The position numbers and the translations under genes are program-made. A stretch of 64,000 nt of DNA from Ailurus styani (lineage: Eukaryota; Chordata; Mammalia; Carnivora; Ailuridae), in contig LNAC01000103.1 of the NCBI GenBank assembly GCA_002007465.1, positions 2,608,852 to 2,672,851 on the forward strand. The letters run 5' to 3'. The stretch's first letter is position 1; each line of letters opens with the position of its first letter. The notes beneath the pieces were generated by a model, which was given only the letters and a program-made list of their open reading frames with translations, made no database searches and had not been told where the DNA came from. Below are positions 35,761 to 47,412 of this stretch, piece after piece.

Positions 35761-37964
35761 GTTAGACTCAATGGACATTTTTTCCTATTATTTTTTTCTT
35801 TCCTTCAGTAAGTCACAATGTAATCAATATCTGTATTACAGTCATATGAATGAAAAAATTAATTCAGTAATTTATTTACTCTTACCATTTTATTTCTTAA
35901 ACAACTGTTTATAGAGATTTAAGTGGTAGGCACTAAAGCAAACAAACAAAAAAAACTCCTTTAAAACTAATCAGCATCTGTGTCAAAACGGCAGCTTATT
36001 TTCCCCCAAATTCAAAGTCAATTGCTGGGTGCTCAGCAATTATGCAAACAGCTTGGTGATTTACATGTTTGTCAGTCAAAATATAGTAAATAAATAATGC
36101 ATGTTCTTTACAAAATACCATGTGGATGGTAACAGAGTTTTGTACAGAATCACAAGAATCTGAAACTAACTTTCGTGTAATTAGCATGAAATAGTTGCAA
36201 AGATAAGCCTGTTGCCAGACATAGAGTAATTCCATCCATTCATCTAATTTGGAGAAAACCTCTTATTTGAATTTCTCCTCAAATTTTGTTCTTTTATGTA
36301 GCAATTATGTTTTCTATATTGCTAATGTAAACATTTACTTTAATTTGTACTGATTTTCCTATAATTTGCTCTTCCTCTCTTTAAATGCTTAGTCAAGATC
36401 ATCATTGTTGGAAATAAACTAGCCCTTAGAATTCTTATTCAAACTTTGAATAAGTAGTTTTCTTTAGGTGAAATATATGGTCTTTCAGATTCATCTGCTT
36501 GACGCTTTTGGAGATACTTTATGGTGTAAAATATAAGTATATATAAAAAAGAACTTTTGGTGTTTTCAGTGTTCCCTTCTTAAAATATAAGACAAGGAAA
36601 TTAAGTGGAAAATAGTTACTGAGTTTTTACTTTGTGTGCTAGTTTCACATATTGCCTGAATCATTGCTCTAACACCTTGGTATAATGTATAGGAATGCAA
36701 ATTATATTGTTAGGAGATTTTCTTCATCCTTACTTACCAGAAAGTAAGACTTCTTTAACTTTATTGTGAACATCTTATAAAATACCACGTTAATGCCTTA
36801 AGAGAGGCTAAACACTACAGTGGTATGATCTCCTCTTATATTTTTTAATACATCAATAATAAGCTATATGGTGACTCCCTCAATTTACATTGCTTTTGTT
36901 TTGTTATTTAGGTAGAGTGAGAGCATCAACTATCAAGGTGTTTATTAAGAAATCAATATATACATTTATTTTCATCTGACAGTGTCTGAAATGTGAGTTT
37001 TTAATCAGTCTGCTGGTGGTTCTCCAGGGCAAGTTTCAGATTCTTGAGCTGTAATTTTCTCCTCTTGCCATCATAATGTGGTCCCTGATCACTTGTGGGT
37101 TCGTATGTTTGACAAGGATCCTTTCAAGGATGATCTCAATTCTCTTTGGATTTCTCCCACTTTGTATACAAAAGTCAGCAGATTGTACTTCACTCTAGTC
37201 CCCAGCACAGATTTTTAACAAAATATCACTAACACTTATGTGCAATAGCAACAAATAATTTACTAAAAGAGTTTTGTACATTGAGACAGTGAGTTCAAAT
37301 TGGATTTCACCTAGTTTCTGGCAAGTTTCTGTGTGACTATGCCCAATTAAACTTATTAAATACAAATTTCCAGGTGTATCCATTTTTTTCACTGTTTTTT
37401 TTTCGAACTCTGCAAGACTCTGTTCACATCCAACCCTTTAAAAATGGTAGCGTTCATCTCTTCTTATAGCTCATAGTTTGTTCTGTTTCATTTTTTTAAA
37501 TTGTGGATGTTTGAGAATGAAACCTAACTTTCAATTAAAATCCCTCTCTCTATATAAGCAAAATGTATTTTCTGACTCAATAGCATATACAAAAGTCCTA
37601 AGAATACATGTTGGATTCCCCCAAAGTCTAGTGAATATATTCCTAAATAAAACACTATGTGTAAATTCGCCCTTCCAAAAACATTTTTGATAAGCAAAGG
37701 CTAGACTACATTTTTTTTACATTTTCCTTTGGCAAAAAGTTAAAAAAAAAAAAAGGTCCTCACTTGCTCTTGTCTTATCCTGCCACTAGCCAATGAAAAG
37801 AGAAGTTCTTCAATGGGAATAGTTACATTTTTGGTAATAATAAAAGCTTCCAGGCATAGTGGAATCTAAATATAGTGGGTTTTTAAAAATTTTTTTAACA
37901 GAATGGCATTGCGTGAAGAGTTCCATAGACCTAATCCCCAATGAAACAGGTCCAAGTTATTTTT
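35761..37964. other. Unassigned AT-rich DNA
   Basis: About 2.2 kb with no named repeat. Open frames of 60-80 codons on both strands have no motif. An A13 run lies near 37742-37754. Confidence 0.4.
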
Positions 37965-38510
37965 TGATGTTGTCTCTATTTATTTGTGTCTTCTTTAATT
38001 TCTTTTGTCAGTATTTTATATTTTCTATGTACAAGTCTTTCATCTCCGTGATTAAGTTTATTCTTAAGTATTTTATTCTTTTTGATGCATTACTCCACTT
38101 ATACAAGGTATTTAAAATAGTCAAACCTACAGAAACAAAGAATAGAGTGGGAGTTGCTAGGGACTGCGGGGCAGGGAAGAATGGGGATTTTTTGCTCGAT
38201 GGGTATAAAGTTTCAGCTATGCAAGATGACCAAGTCCTAGAGATCTATGCAACGTACTACCTGTCATTAGCAATATGGTATTGTGCATTTTAAACTATAT
38301 TGAATATAGATTTCATATTAATTGTTTTTACCACACATACATGCATACACACACGCTTAACACAAAGAAGTTTTTAGAGGTTATGGATAAGTTTAATACC
38401 TTGATTTTGTTGATATCACAGATATATGCATATGTCCAAACTCATCAAGATGTATACATTACATATATGCAATTTTGTACATCAGTTATACCTCAATAAA
38501 GCAAAAATTT
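37965..38510 (+). mobile_element. L1 3' end with inverted 5' segment
   Basis: 37965-38084 is antisense L1 ORF2 (TGTCTCTATTTATTTGTGTC, 'attcttaagtattttattctttttgatgc'). From about 38085 the sequence turns to sense L1 3' UTR (CAGAAACAAAGAATAGAGTG, 'gcaagatgaccaagtcctagagatc', AACTCATCAAGATGTATACA, ATACCTCAATAAAGC). Orientation change at one point is the mark of twin priming. The 144-codon frame at 37859-38293 spans both arms and is not a gene. Confidence 0.8.
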
Positions 38511-38998
38511 TTTTTTCATTCCTCTGAAAATGGTACTAAGGGCTAACAGCAAAATAGATATATTTATTGAAGAAAATGTACTAGACCATGATAATCACAG
38601 TGAGAATTGGTAGCATTTAAACCATGATCCACTCCCTCCCTTCCCACCCCCAGCCTAGTATGATGGAAAAATCTAATCCAGACTAGCACAGCCCAAAGCA
38701 CTGGGCTTCCCCTTCTGTAGTCTCCCAGTTGTGTAGAAGAAGCAGTGTCCACATTATCATCTTATCCCTGAGCTGCCAGTAGCAGGGGCTAAGTTCTGCA
38801 TGAGTGAAGCCAAGGAATAAGTTGCTCCCTTTTTGTACATATCCCCCACTTATGAGATGGATGCTCAACCTCAGGAATGGCTCGCGCAGTAATACTAGGC
38901 CCCTTAGCTCACTAACACTGGCCTATTCATTAAGTGAAGACGCCGTACTAGGAGAGACAGTTTTGAGACAGGGAAACTGAAAGACTTCGTAAAAATCT
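38511..38998. other. Unassigned DNA before an LTR-like unit
   Basis: Less AT-rich, no motif recognised. It might be part of the ERV-like unit that follows, but I have no direct sign. Confidence 0.35.
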
Positions 38999-38999
38999 G

Positions 39000-39535
39000 T
39001 GTGTGTGTGTGTGTTTCCTTTTCCTGCTTCTGTTCTTGTTAGGACCTACACTCCTACCCCACTTTACACATGCCTTATAATGCAGATAGCATATATCCTC
39101 CTTCTAAGGGACAAGGAGCTAATGATCTCTCTAGAATAAATAATATTTAAGGAAGACCAGGTGAGAATACCCTTGGACAAGTGTATTCTAGACCATCAGC
39201 ACTAGACATCTTGGTGCCAAGGCCTCCTGGATCCAAGAAATAACACCTGGTCCCTCATTTTTCTTCTCACTGGTTCCTGGATGCCTCAGGGGACACATAC
39301 ACAAGACCACCATCTTCAATAAAAAACCCCAGATCCTGAGCAAAGACAAGACTTTCTCCTTTCCTTTTTGAGTCTCCTGGACATTCTATCTGTGTCTGCT
39401 CTCTATCTTCAATAAACTCTGCTCTGACTCCCTGTCGGCTTGCATTTGATTTCCATCTTTCGCAAAGCTACAGACCCTCTTGGCTGGTCCTGTGGGACTC
39501 CCTCGGGTCCTCTGGACCTAGCTTGCTGGCATCAA
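39000..39535 (+). mobile_element. Probable ERV LTR
   Basis: GC-richer block with two AATAAA signals: 39319-39324 in CTTCAATAAAAAACCCCAGA, and about 39411-39416 in CTTCAATAAACTCTGCTCTG. The second is followed by CCCTGTCGGCTTGC and CTGGTCCTGTGGGACTCCC, in the style of the R-U5 part of class I carnivoran LTRs. A (TG)n run (38999-39015) blurs the 5' end, and I could not find a target duplication. No gag or pol follows; an L1 piece does. Confidence 0.5.
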
Positions 39536-39699
39536 TTTAAGAAAACCCCCAGTATTGCCCTTCCCCTCTTACTGAGCCCCAGCATGTGGAGCACAAGACT
39601 GCTACTGCCCCCACTTCCAGCTCTAGAGCCATGGGTCAACTATTTTGTGTAGGTTTTATGCTATAGGAAACAGACTTTTCTAATATATTCCAGCCTGTC

Positions 39700-40165
39700 A
39701 ATAAAGAAATAAATAAGCAAAAAATAGTAACAGGTCCCAGAGTGAGAAAGATCAGTACCCAGAGGTACTACAATATCTTACCTAAAGTGTTTGCTTTCCA
39801 ACAAAAATGGTCTGAGTCATGAATACTCATACAAAAAAAGAAAGTCTGACCACACTCAAGTAGGAAAAAAGACAGCAGAAATTGCCTGTGCGATTAACTA
39901 GGTGTCATCTTTAGTCAACAAAGACTTCAAAATAACCATTAAAAATATGTTTAAAGAAGTAATTGTGTTTTGTAAAGGAAGTGATGGTGACAATACCAAT
40001 AAATAAATTGAAATCATGTAAAAAGCAAACCAAATGGAAATTGTGATTTGAAAAGTAAAATAATCGAAATGAAAAGTTCACTAGCGAAGTTTAACAGTAG
40101 GTTTGGACCGGCAGAAAAAAACGAGCAAGTTTGAAGGAAAAGCAACAGAGATTGTGCAATCAGAG

Positions 40166-40213
<48 letters not shown>

Positions 40214-40500
40214 GAATGAAGATAAATGAACCTAGCTTCAGAGAAATGTGGGGCATGATTAAGCATGCTGCACATTTGCAATAGGAGTGCCAAAAGGAGA
40301 GAAGAGAGAAAAAGGAGCAGAAGAAATAATGGCTGAAAACTTCCCAAATTTGATGAAAAGCATTAATCTACACTTCCAAGTAGATTGACAAATCCAAGTA
40401 GAATAAACCAACTTCAGACAGATATTAAAATCTATAAACACACAAAAAAACGAGAACTAGTAAGGTAATTATGAAATTATAAAAGATAATATAATTGCAT
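39700..40500 (+). mobile_element. Old L1 (L1M) 5' region, sense
   Basis: AGAAATAATGGCTGAAAACTT followed by 'cccaaatttgatgaaaagcattaatctacac' is typical of the L1M 5' region. 'caacaaagacttcaaaataacc' upstream agrees. Interrupted by the (AC)n at 40168-40212. Coding capacity is lost. Confidence 0.6.
40168..40212. repeat. (AC)n microsatellite
   Basis: About 22 uninterrupted AC units; it makes spurious Cys-Val open frames on the other strand. Confidence 0.98.
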
Positions 40501-40539
40501 ATTTTTATCTTAATTGATTTAAAATCAATTTAATAAAAC

Positions 40540-40640
40540 TAAATATAAGTATATATATGTATGTGTAATTGCATATATATGTGTGTGTATATGTGTGTGT
40601 ATATATGTGTAATTGTATTGTATGTATATTTGTATGTAAT
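40540..40640. repeat. TA/TG-rich simple sequence
   Basis: Irregular TATATGTG and GTAATTGTAT units. Confidence 0.75.
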
Positions 40641-40854
40641 TGTATTGTTGGGCCAGTCACAGCGTAAGGAAGGCAATGTTCGAGCAAAGGTGTATTGGGC
40701 TTAGTAAGTGACAGCAAAGGATAACTCAGATTCATAGGAATAAATGATGGAAACTAGAAATGGGAAATAAGAACATTAACAGTACAAACACCCTAAATAT
40801 ATTACTCTCTTTTCTACTTTTAAGGTCTTTAGAAAACATACAAATATAAATTAC

Positions 40855-40965
40855 ACCTATCATGGTGAGCATTGTGGAACGTACAGAATTCCCTAATCAG
40901 TACGTTATACATCTGAAACTAATAGAACATCATATGTCAACTATACTTTAATAATAACAATTTAA
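40855..40965 (+). mobile_element. L1M 3' end fragment
   Basis: 'cagtacgttatacatctgaaactaatagaacatcatatgtcaactatac-tttaataa' matches the common end of old L1 3' UTRs (gttgtacacctgaaactaatataacattgtatgtcaactatacttcaa). Confidence 0.78.
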
Positions 40966-40997
40966 AAAACACGATGATAAAAGTAATAAAAACATGT

Positions 40998-41120
40998 TTA
41001 TATATTTATATTTATTTATAATTATATTTAACTATCATAATAGTTGTATTTATAATATTTATTATTTAGCTTATATTTATAATATAATTTATTAATAATA
41101 TTTAGAATAATAACCCAAAA
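40998..41120. repeat. AT-rich low-complexity DNA
   Basis: TATTTATA-type units with almost no G or C. Confidence 0.75.
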
Positions 41121-42084
41121 AGGAAGAGGAGAGAAATAGAGCCATGCAAGAGTAATATTTCTGAATCTCACTGACTTACATTAAATCAGTATAAACCCAA
41201 AGTAGATTTTGATAAATTCTAAAGCAGCTACTAAGGAAGTAAGCAAAATATATATAGTAAATCAGATATTTTGAAGCTGAAGGGGTTCTATTTTATAGAG
41301 TACGTTGCTGTTATTTTACTTTTCAAATTACATTTCAAAATAGAGTGTTTATCAAATAACTCATCCTGAAGCACCAAAATTTTCTCATTTCTCCATGTTA
41401 AGGATTTCCATAAGAACTGCCTTTAGTTATTAGTGGCCAAGCAAATGACATTCCACAGGGGAAAACAAAGATATGACTTGAAAACAAATCTCGATTTCCA
41501 TTCTAGAATGCAAGGACTGCTTTTGTTACCCAGATACCATTTTTTTTTCAAGCTTCAAAGTTTATTATCAGGCAAACCCACTAGAATTGTGAAAATTCAA
41601 ACAATGAATGATAAGTGTTCTAAAATATGTTCAGTAGGTGCATTACTAGTATAATTGTTCTAAGAATATAAATTGTTATAAGCATTTTGGAAACCCATTT
41701 GGCAATAACTATTAAAGAACAATGTATGTGAAACCTGTGGGCTCAAAAAACTCACTCCCTGATGTATCACTAAGAGAAATACATTAGTATGTACACTAAA
41801 ACACATACACAAGAATGTTCAAGACAGTATTCATAAGGCTTTGAAGTGGAAACATTCAAATTCCTATTGTCAAAAAATTCAGAAATAGCAAAATGAAGAT
41901 CACTAGATCAATAAAACAGTATTTAGTAAGAGTGTATTGTACATATAAGAGCAGTTCCTGAACTGGGATCATTCAAACCCCAAACTCAAATGAAGCTTAG
42001 AGGCATGACGTTACAGGAAGGCTTATAAAGTAGAAATGAGAAAGTTGCTTAACTTTTACAATGATTGGTTATTACAGTGGGGTT

Positions 42085-42406
42085 TCCATGTGTCAGGGGA
42101 CTGGTTAAAAGTGATTATCATATCATTTTTTAAAAGGATGACTTAAGTTTGTGACTATTAGAGATATTTATAAGAAATGGCCTAAGTTTATTTATTTATT
42201 TATTTATTTATTTTTTATTTATTTATTTGACACAGAGAGAGGGATTACAAGTAGGCAGAGAGGCAGGCAGAGAGAGAGGAGAGAGGAGGAAGCAGGCTCN
42301 TCCATGTGTCAGGGGACTGGTTAAAAGTGATTATCATATCATTTTTTAAAAGGATGACTTAAGTTTGTGACTATTAGAGATATTTATAAGAAATGGCCTA
42401 AGTTTA
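42085..42406. repeat. 106-bp direct duplication around a SINE piece and a single N
   Basis: 42085-42190 and 42301-42406 agree throughout. The left copy is followed by SINE sequence up to the N at 42300. The right copy runs on without SINE (AAGTTTAGTTATGC). The two sides therefore look like two alleles of one locus placed in tandem. Confidence 0.87.
42191..42299 (-). mobile_element. CAN-SINE, antisense, cut off at the contig end; probably polymorphic
   Basis: The (TTTA)n tail, TTTATTTGACACAGAGAGAG, ACAAGTAGGCAGAGAGGCAG and GGAAGCAGGCTC are present, then the N. The tRNA-like half is absent because the contig stops, not because of truncation on insertion. The tail has an unusually long TTTA run. 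The alternative copy to the right has an empty site. Confidence 0.9.
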
Positions 42407-42860
42407 GTTATGCTATGTTGATGAAATAAGCTAGAGTTGATTTTGCTTCAGGGGCTTAAATAGTTTTGTCTGCTCACGGAATTCCCAAGTCCGACCTACA
42501 CTTTCTATTTAATTGTTAACACTATCAACAGTAGAGTAGATTAAAACAATAACTGAGGTTTATTTGTATAATTAAATGTGATTCTGAAATATGAAAGGAC
42601 ATCATAGATGAATCTCAATAACATAATATTGTCTGAATAAAGCCAGACAGAAAAGAGAACATACTGAGATTACTATGTTTATAAAATGCTCAGAATAAGA
42701 TAGTAGTTAGTACTCCAGGGAGGTAATGATAGATAAGGGACAAGTTAGTATGTGTGGGATGAGTAGAAGTAGGTACACAGTTATTACAATTTTGTAAAAA
42801 TTCTTTGAATTAAGAACTTAATATATGTGTACTTTACAGGGTTTACGCTATAAACATTAC

Positions 42861-43910
42861 ATAAACAAATGTTATATAAACGTTATAAATAAAAAGAACT
42901 TTTGAATATATGATATTACCTCTACTAGGCATACTAGTGTCTTGTAATTTAGTTTCTCATTATTTTTTATATAGCCTGGAAACAAATCTTAAAAAAGAAA
43001 AGTGAGACAATCTATTGTATAGAAGGAGGAAAAAAAGGCATATAGTTTTAGTTAATAGTAAAAAAAGTATCGTTAAGGAATAAAATCAGAAAGTGGCCAG
43101 TTCAGCCAACTTACTGTAATTATAAGGAGGAAAAATGTTCAAATTAAACACACAGCCCATAAAGAGACCCCATACATAATTTAATAAATTACACATTTAG
43201 GGAAGAATAGGGAGAAACACAGGGGGCTTTTTTTCCTCATTCATCACTTCAAATACAAATACTCATTAGTAGTCTCCTATTTTCTTGCAAGTATTCTAGA
43301 TGCTAGAGCTACAACAACTGTTAAAAGTGGCTTTATTTTCTCTCTCAATCCCTGGCTGTCCCATAGTCCTGTCTTGCAGATGGCGCTTCTGTCCGATGTC
43401 CCTATTTTTCAGTCTTCATCATCTTGAGCATCTTGATGGTTGTATGTTGGGTAAGGAAATGTTTTTATAATACCCATACTTTTGGGTTTCTCCTCTGATT
43501 GAAGACTTGTTTTTATTCTTTGATAAAGAACGTTTTCTCCTCCCCTAAATGGGCACTACTTAACTATATTTCTTTGAGGGGGACAAAAAGGTGTCTCTAC
43601 CATTTCTAAAACATCCCTGTAATAAACTAAGGAATACATGGTTCTAGGTGCAGAATATCTAATGAAATCACACCATAGGCAAACATGCTGGGATTTGAGA
43701 GAATCCATCTATACCCGCATCAATGTAGCTGCATTTTCTAGATCCATAGACCCTCGATCAGCACGTATTTGGCCAGTATTCCAAGTTACTGACTTCCTTT
43801 GTAGTCCTCCTCTGTCAGTAGCCCCAGTCCTTCCAATAAAGACAAGAGTGGGGAGGATATTCTGAGTTAAAAGCTACCTGGATTACTCTGAATTCCAAAG
43901 AGAGTATTGA
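42861..43910. other. Unassigned DNA
   Basis: No exon or repeat family recognised. The part 43500-43880 is less AT-rich. The 75-codon frame there has no domain. Confidence 0.4.
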
Positions 43911-44127
43911 TAGAGGTAGCATCCATGTTTTCCTAACTCTACATTTTTAATACTTCAAGTTGGGGGGTGGGAGGGTAGGGATAGGGTGGATGGGTTAGGG
44001 ACATTGGGGAGGGTTTGTGCTTTGGTGAGGGCTGTGAAAGATGTAAGCCTGATGATTCACAGACCTGTACCCCTTGNTAGAGGTAGCATCCATGTTTTCC
44101 TAACTCTACATTTTTAATACTTCAAGT
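43911..44127. repeat. 50-bp direct duplication around an L1 tail and a single N
   Basis: 43911-43960 equals 44078-44127 exactly. The left copy continues into L1 3' UTR up to the N at 44077, the right copy into GTCACTTATGAAG without L1. Filled and empty alleles side by side explain this best. Confidence 0.87.
43961..44076 (+). mobile_element. Young L1 3' end, probably polymorphic
   Basis: GGGGGTGGGAGGGTAGGGAT to GATGATTCACAGACCTGTAC then CCCTTG and the N. It is the same lineage as the copies at 7715-7935 and 31254-31368, and it ends just before the expected A-rich tail, where the contig broke. Confidence 0.9.
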
Positions 44128-45873
44128 GTCACTTATGAAGAGTGATGCATGAGAAGTCTAAGTGGGAAAATCTGGCCACACAAATACATGATGGATTACT
44201 TCACGTTACACTGACAAGAACCTTCCCATGTGGGAGAAGCAAGAGGACAAGACAGGAAATCTGTAGCTCTTCTCTCAACACATTTAAGAATAGGTCACAT
44301 TCTTCACCTATGGATGACATTATTTTATGTGGAAAACTCCACCCAAACTTTCCTTCATTCCTCCTCCGAAGATGAAAGTAAATAGGTCCTATGTAATCAT
44401 TGCTCAAAACAGTACTCTTATATTTGCATGAAATTTTTCTCTATAATTTCATTACTACCAAATTGGGTTTCTGTTACTAGGAATGTGGCAGTCTGGATCC
44501 AATCTCTAATTCTATCAGACAGAAATAACACTGTGACCTTGGTAACCCACTCTTGTGTGGTTAAAAATAATCCATTCTACCCCACACCTTTGCTCTTTAT
44601 TCCCTTCACAGTCTGTCTGTCTGTCTCTCTATCTCCACCTTCTGCCTTGTCTCTTTCTGTCTTGTTAGTCTGCAATAATTTCTTCAAAAAATGTTCATTT
44701 AAATCTTTCTATTTCCACTAGGTAAATGTGATCCCTTTCCATCTCCCCAGTGCCTGTATTCCTCACTTACAAATAGTTCTCTTTCAGCAGTAGCAATTTT
44801 ATATCATATTCTCTTCCTTCCACATCATACTTATTTTTCATATGAAATTTATTTCTTGAAGTATAGAACATGTAAGAAACAAACGTGTGTTTTAACATCA
44901 AATATGGTTTTAAAATGAGGAATTATATTTAGTCATTCAGTGGTTTGAGAACATATTCAAATTGAATAAAACAAATTTTAAGTTGAATAAAATAAATCCA
45001 GTCAACTAGATACAGAGTTCTGGCTTACATTGGCTCTGGGTCTCTGTCTGTCTGTAATTGTGATTTATTGTATGCAGTTGGATCTCATCCAGTTTGGGAT
45101 GCCCAACTACACTTGTATTCTTAGGCACTGCTTTCTTCTACCATGAAAGTAGGTTTCCACATCCCTCCTAAAACGAAGCACAAAACATTTCATGTGAATT
45201 TCGAGGAAATTTTCATTTCATTCAAGCTTAGATTGAGTTAGAGGCTACCATTCTAGAAAACAGAGGATTAAATGGGGTTTTCTAACTATTGACATGGTAA
45301 AATGGCCAGTTCCTTTTCTAGAAAATACTACAGCTAAATGTACTGATGGGACTATTTCATTATAACCAGAAAAGTATGACCATGGCTAAATAGTCAGCAA
45401 AGGTTTTAACAAATGGATGAAGATTCAAAACGTATATAAATAGTCTACAAGTTTTCTCCTCTGCTTATGGATTTTATAAAACTATTATTAAATTTTTCAA
45501 ATGGGTTCATGAAAAGATTTTAATAACTATGCCTTATAATCACACCACGAGTCTTCATCTAGCTTGTGAGCTGGCCAAATAATTCAAACCAGCTTTTTAA
45601 AAGAGTTCTAAATAATAAAAAACAGTGAAGGTAAACACCTTACATTTAAAAAAATTGTGACTATTGTATTTTTATCTTAGCATGGACTTGAGCACTAATT
45701 TCAGATTAAAGGCTAAAGAAAAAATAGAGAATAATGGAATAAATGGGCCAGTTGACAGGTTTTTTTATTATTAAATTATATTATATTCTCTGGATGGTCC
45801 TTACAATGTTGTCTAATGTTTTTTTTAAGTTGAAATCTATTAATAGCCAAATAAATATGTCCAGAAATTTTAT
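44128..45873. other. Unassigned DNA
   Basis: No feature recognised besides short CTGT runs at 44609-44628 and 45043-45054. A 97-codon frame at 44428-44721 is Ser/Leu-rich because of those pyrimidine runs. Confidence 0.4.
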
Positions 45874-46060
45874 CTTTTTTTGTTAAGATTTTATTTATTT
45901 TTATTTGAGAGAGAGATAGTGAGAGATAGAGCATGAGCAAGGGGAGAGGGAGAAGTTTCCCTGGTGAGCAGGGAGCCCAATGCAGGGCTTGATCCCAGGA
46001 CCCTGGGCCATGACCTGAGCTAAAGGCAGTCACTTAACCGACTGAACCCCCAGGCACCCC
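45874..46060 (-). mobile_element. CAN-SINE, antisense, older subfamily
   Basis: TTAAGATTTTATTTATTTTT, GAGCATGAGCAAGGGGAGAG and GAACCCCCAGGCACCCC are visible. The tRNA-like head carries several substitutions. No clean target-site duplication. Confidence 0.9.
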
Positions 46061-46620
46061 ATGTTTATTTCTAATGTAATACCCTATATTTTTTTCTGCC
46101 AGTCAAAATAAAAAATCCAATAGACATTTTTCTCTGATTTAATAGAGAAATATTTTCTTCAGCATTAGAATTATTTAGAAATTTCCATTATTATTATATT
46201 TAAAGAATATTAAATAATCAAATCATAGACAGATAAAAAGTATTTTATCCAATTATATAAATTCTAAAATTGCTATAGAACTATTTAGCAATTTGTTTAA
46301 AGACTTAGAAGAAAAATAAATTGCAGGGGCAAAGTTTATATTACAAGAATTAGCAACATCAGCTTTTACCATTCTTTCCTGTATTCTAAAAAATTCAGGA
46401 TTACTTTAAAAATGTTTTCAATCTCCTTGTTTGGGAGCAATATCTTTTAGTTAATTCTGAGTGATTTTCAGACCTGAATCCTACTGTACCCCATTCCTCT
46501 CCCCAGTTTTCTAGCTTAGAGGTCTGTGCACAGAAAGGTTAATCACTAAATGGAAAATGGAACTGTATTTGCTCTTAGGCAAACAGCTGCTCACTGAACA
46601 GTGGTCAATTTGGTACCATA

Positions 46621-47322
46621 GCCCCTTTGTCTGTTGGTTTTGCTTTCCATGGTTTTAGTTACCCATGTTTAACCGTGGTCTGGAAGTGGATGATCTTCCT
46701 TCTGATAAATGGCCAGAAGGTCAGTAGCCTAATTCTGTGTTATGATGTCTATACCATTCTCCTTTCCTCATCTCATCACATAGACAGTTTATCATCTCAT
46801 ATCAACACAATAAGGGTGATATAGGGATGCGTGGGTGGCTCAGTCAGTTTGGCATCTGCCTTGGGTTCAGGTCATGATCCCAGAGTCCTGGGATCAAGTT
46901 CCACATTGGGCTCCCTGCTCCTCGGGGAGCCTGCTTCTCCCTCTGCTGGTCCCCCTGCTTGTGCTCTCTCTCTCTCTGTCAAATAAATAAAATCTTTAAA
47001 AAAAGAAGAGTCAAAGATACCCACTAGTTAGTTCATTGACAGAAAGTGTTTTTTTTTTTTAAAAAAAGAGTGAGTACAGTACATTAAGATATTTTGAGAG
47101 AGACCACATTCATAAGTTTTATCACAGTCCATCGTTATAATGTTCTATTTTATTATTAATTATTGTTATTAATATCTTCCTGTGCCTAATTTATAAATAA
47201 CATTTTATCATATGTACATATGTACAGAAACAACATAGTGTACATATAGGGTTTAGTCCTGTCTGCAGTTTCAGGCATTCACTGGGAGTCTCAGATATCC
47301 TGCAGATAAGGGAAGAGTACTG
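46621..47322. mobile_element. Tigger-family DNA transposon remnant, with a SINE inside
   Basis: Left end: TA then GCCCCTTTGTCTGTTGGTTT and TTAGTTACCCATGTTTAACC. Right end: TTTCAGGCATTCACTGGGAG, 'cctgcagataagggaagagtac-tg' and TA. These are the degenerate inverted ends of a pogo/Tigger-type element (consensus about 'ccccttatccgcggttttgctttcc' and its complement), with TA target sites. The interior is short and non-coding, and about 185 bp of it is a later SINE. Confidence 0.78.
46824..47009 (+). mobile_element. CAN-SINE, sense, older subfamily
   Basis: GGATGCGTGGGTGGCTCAGT head, CTCTGCTGGTCCCCCTGCTT body, CAAATAAATAAAATCTTT tail. It lies inside the Tigger remnant and so postdates it. Confidence 0.94.
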
Positions 47323-47412
47323 TAATTGGCTTTGAACATGTTTCAGAACTGAAAGTGAAAGTGAGAGTACTTATCTGTTTTCAAGGTGTAGGCATATAAA
47401 AAGGAATAAAGA

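Larger units (their letters stand above)
41660..42860 (+). mobile_element. Old L1 3' region, sense, broken by a contig join
   Basis: Early part: TTTTGGAAACCCATTTGGCA, then 'gatgtatcactaagagaaatacattag', 'acacaagaatgttcaagacagtattcata'. Later part: 'catagatgaatctcaataacataatattgtctgaataaagcc-agacag', as in L1M 3' ends. The middle contains the N at 42300 and an assembly duplication. Confidence 0.6.

Noticed and set aside
37859..38293. 144-codon plus-strand frame
   Set aside because: It crosses antisense ORF2 and sense 3' UTR of an inverted L1.
40014..40347. Cys-Val repeat proteins on the minus strand
   Set aside because: Translation of an (AC)n microsatellite.
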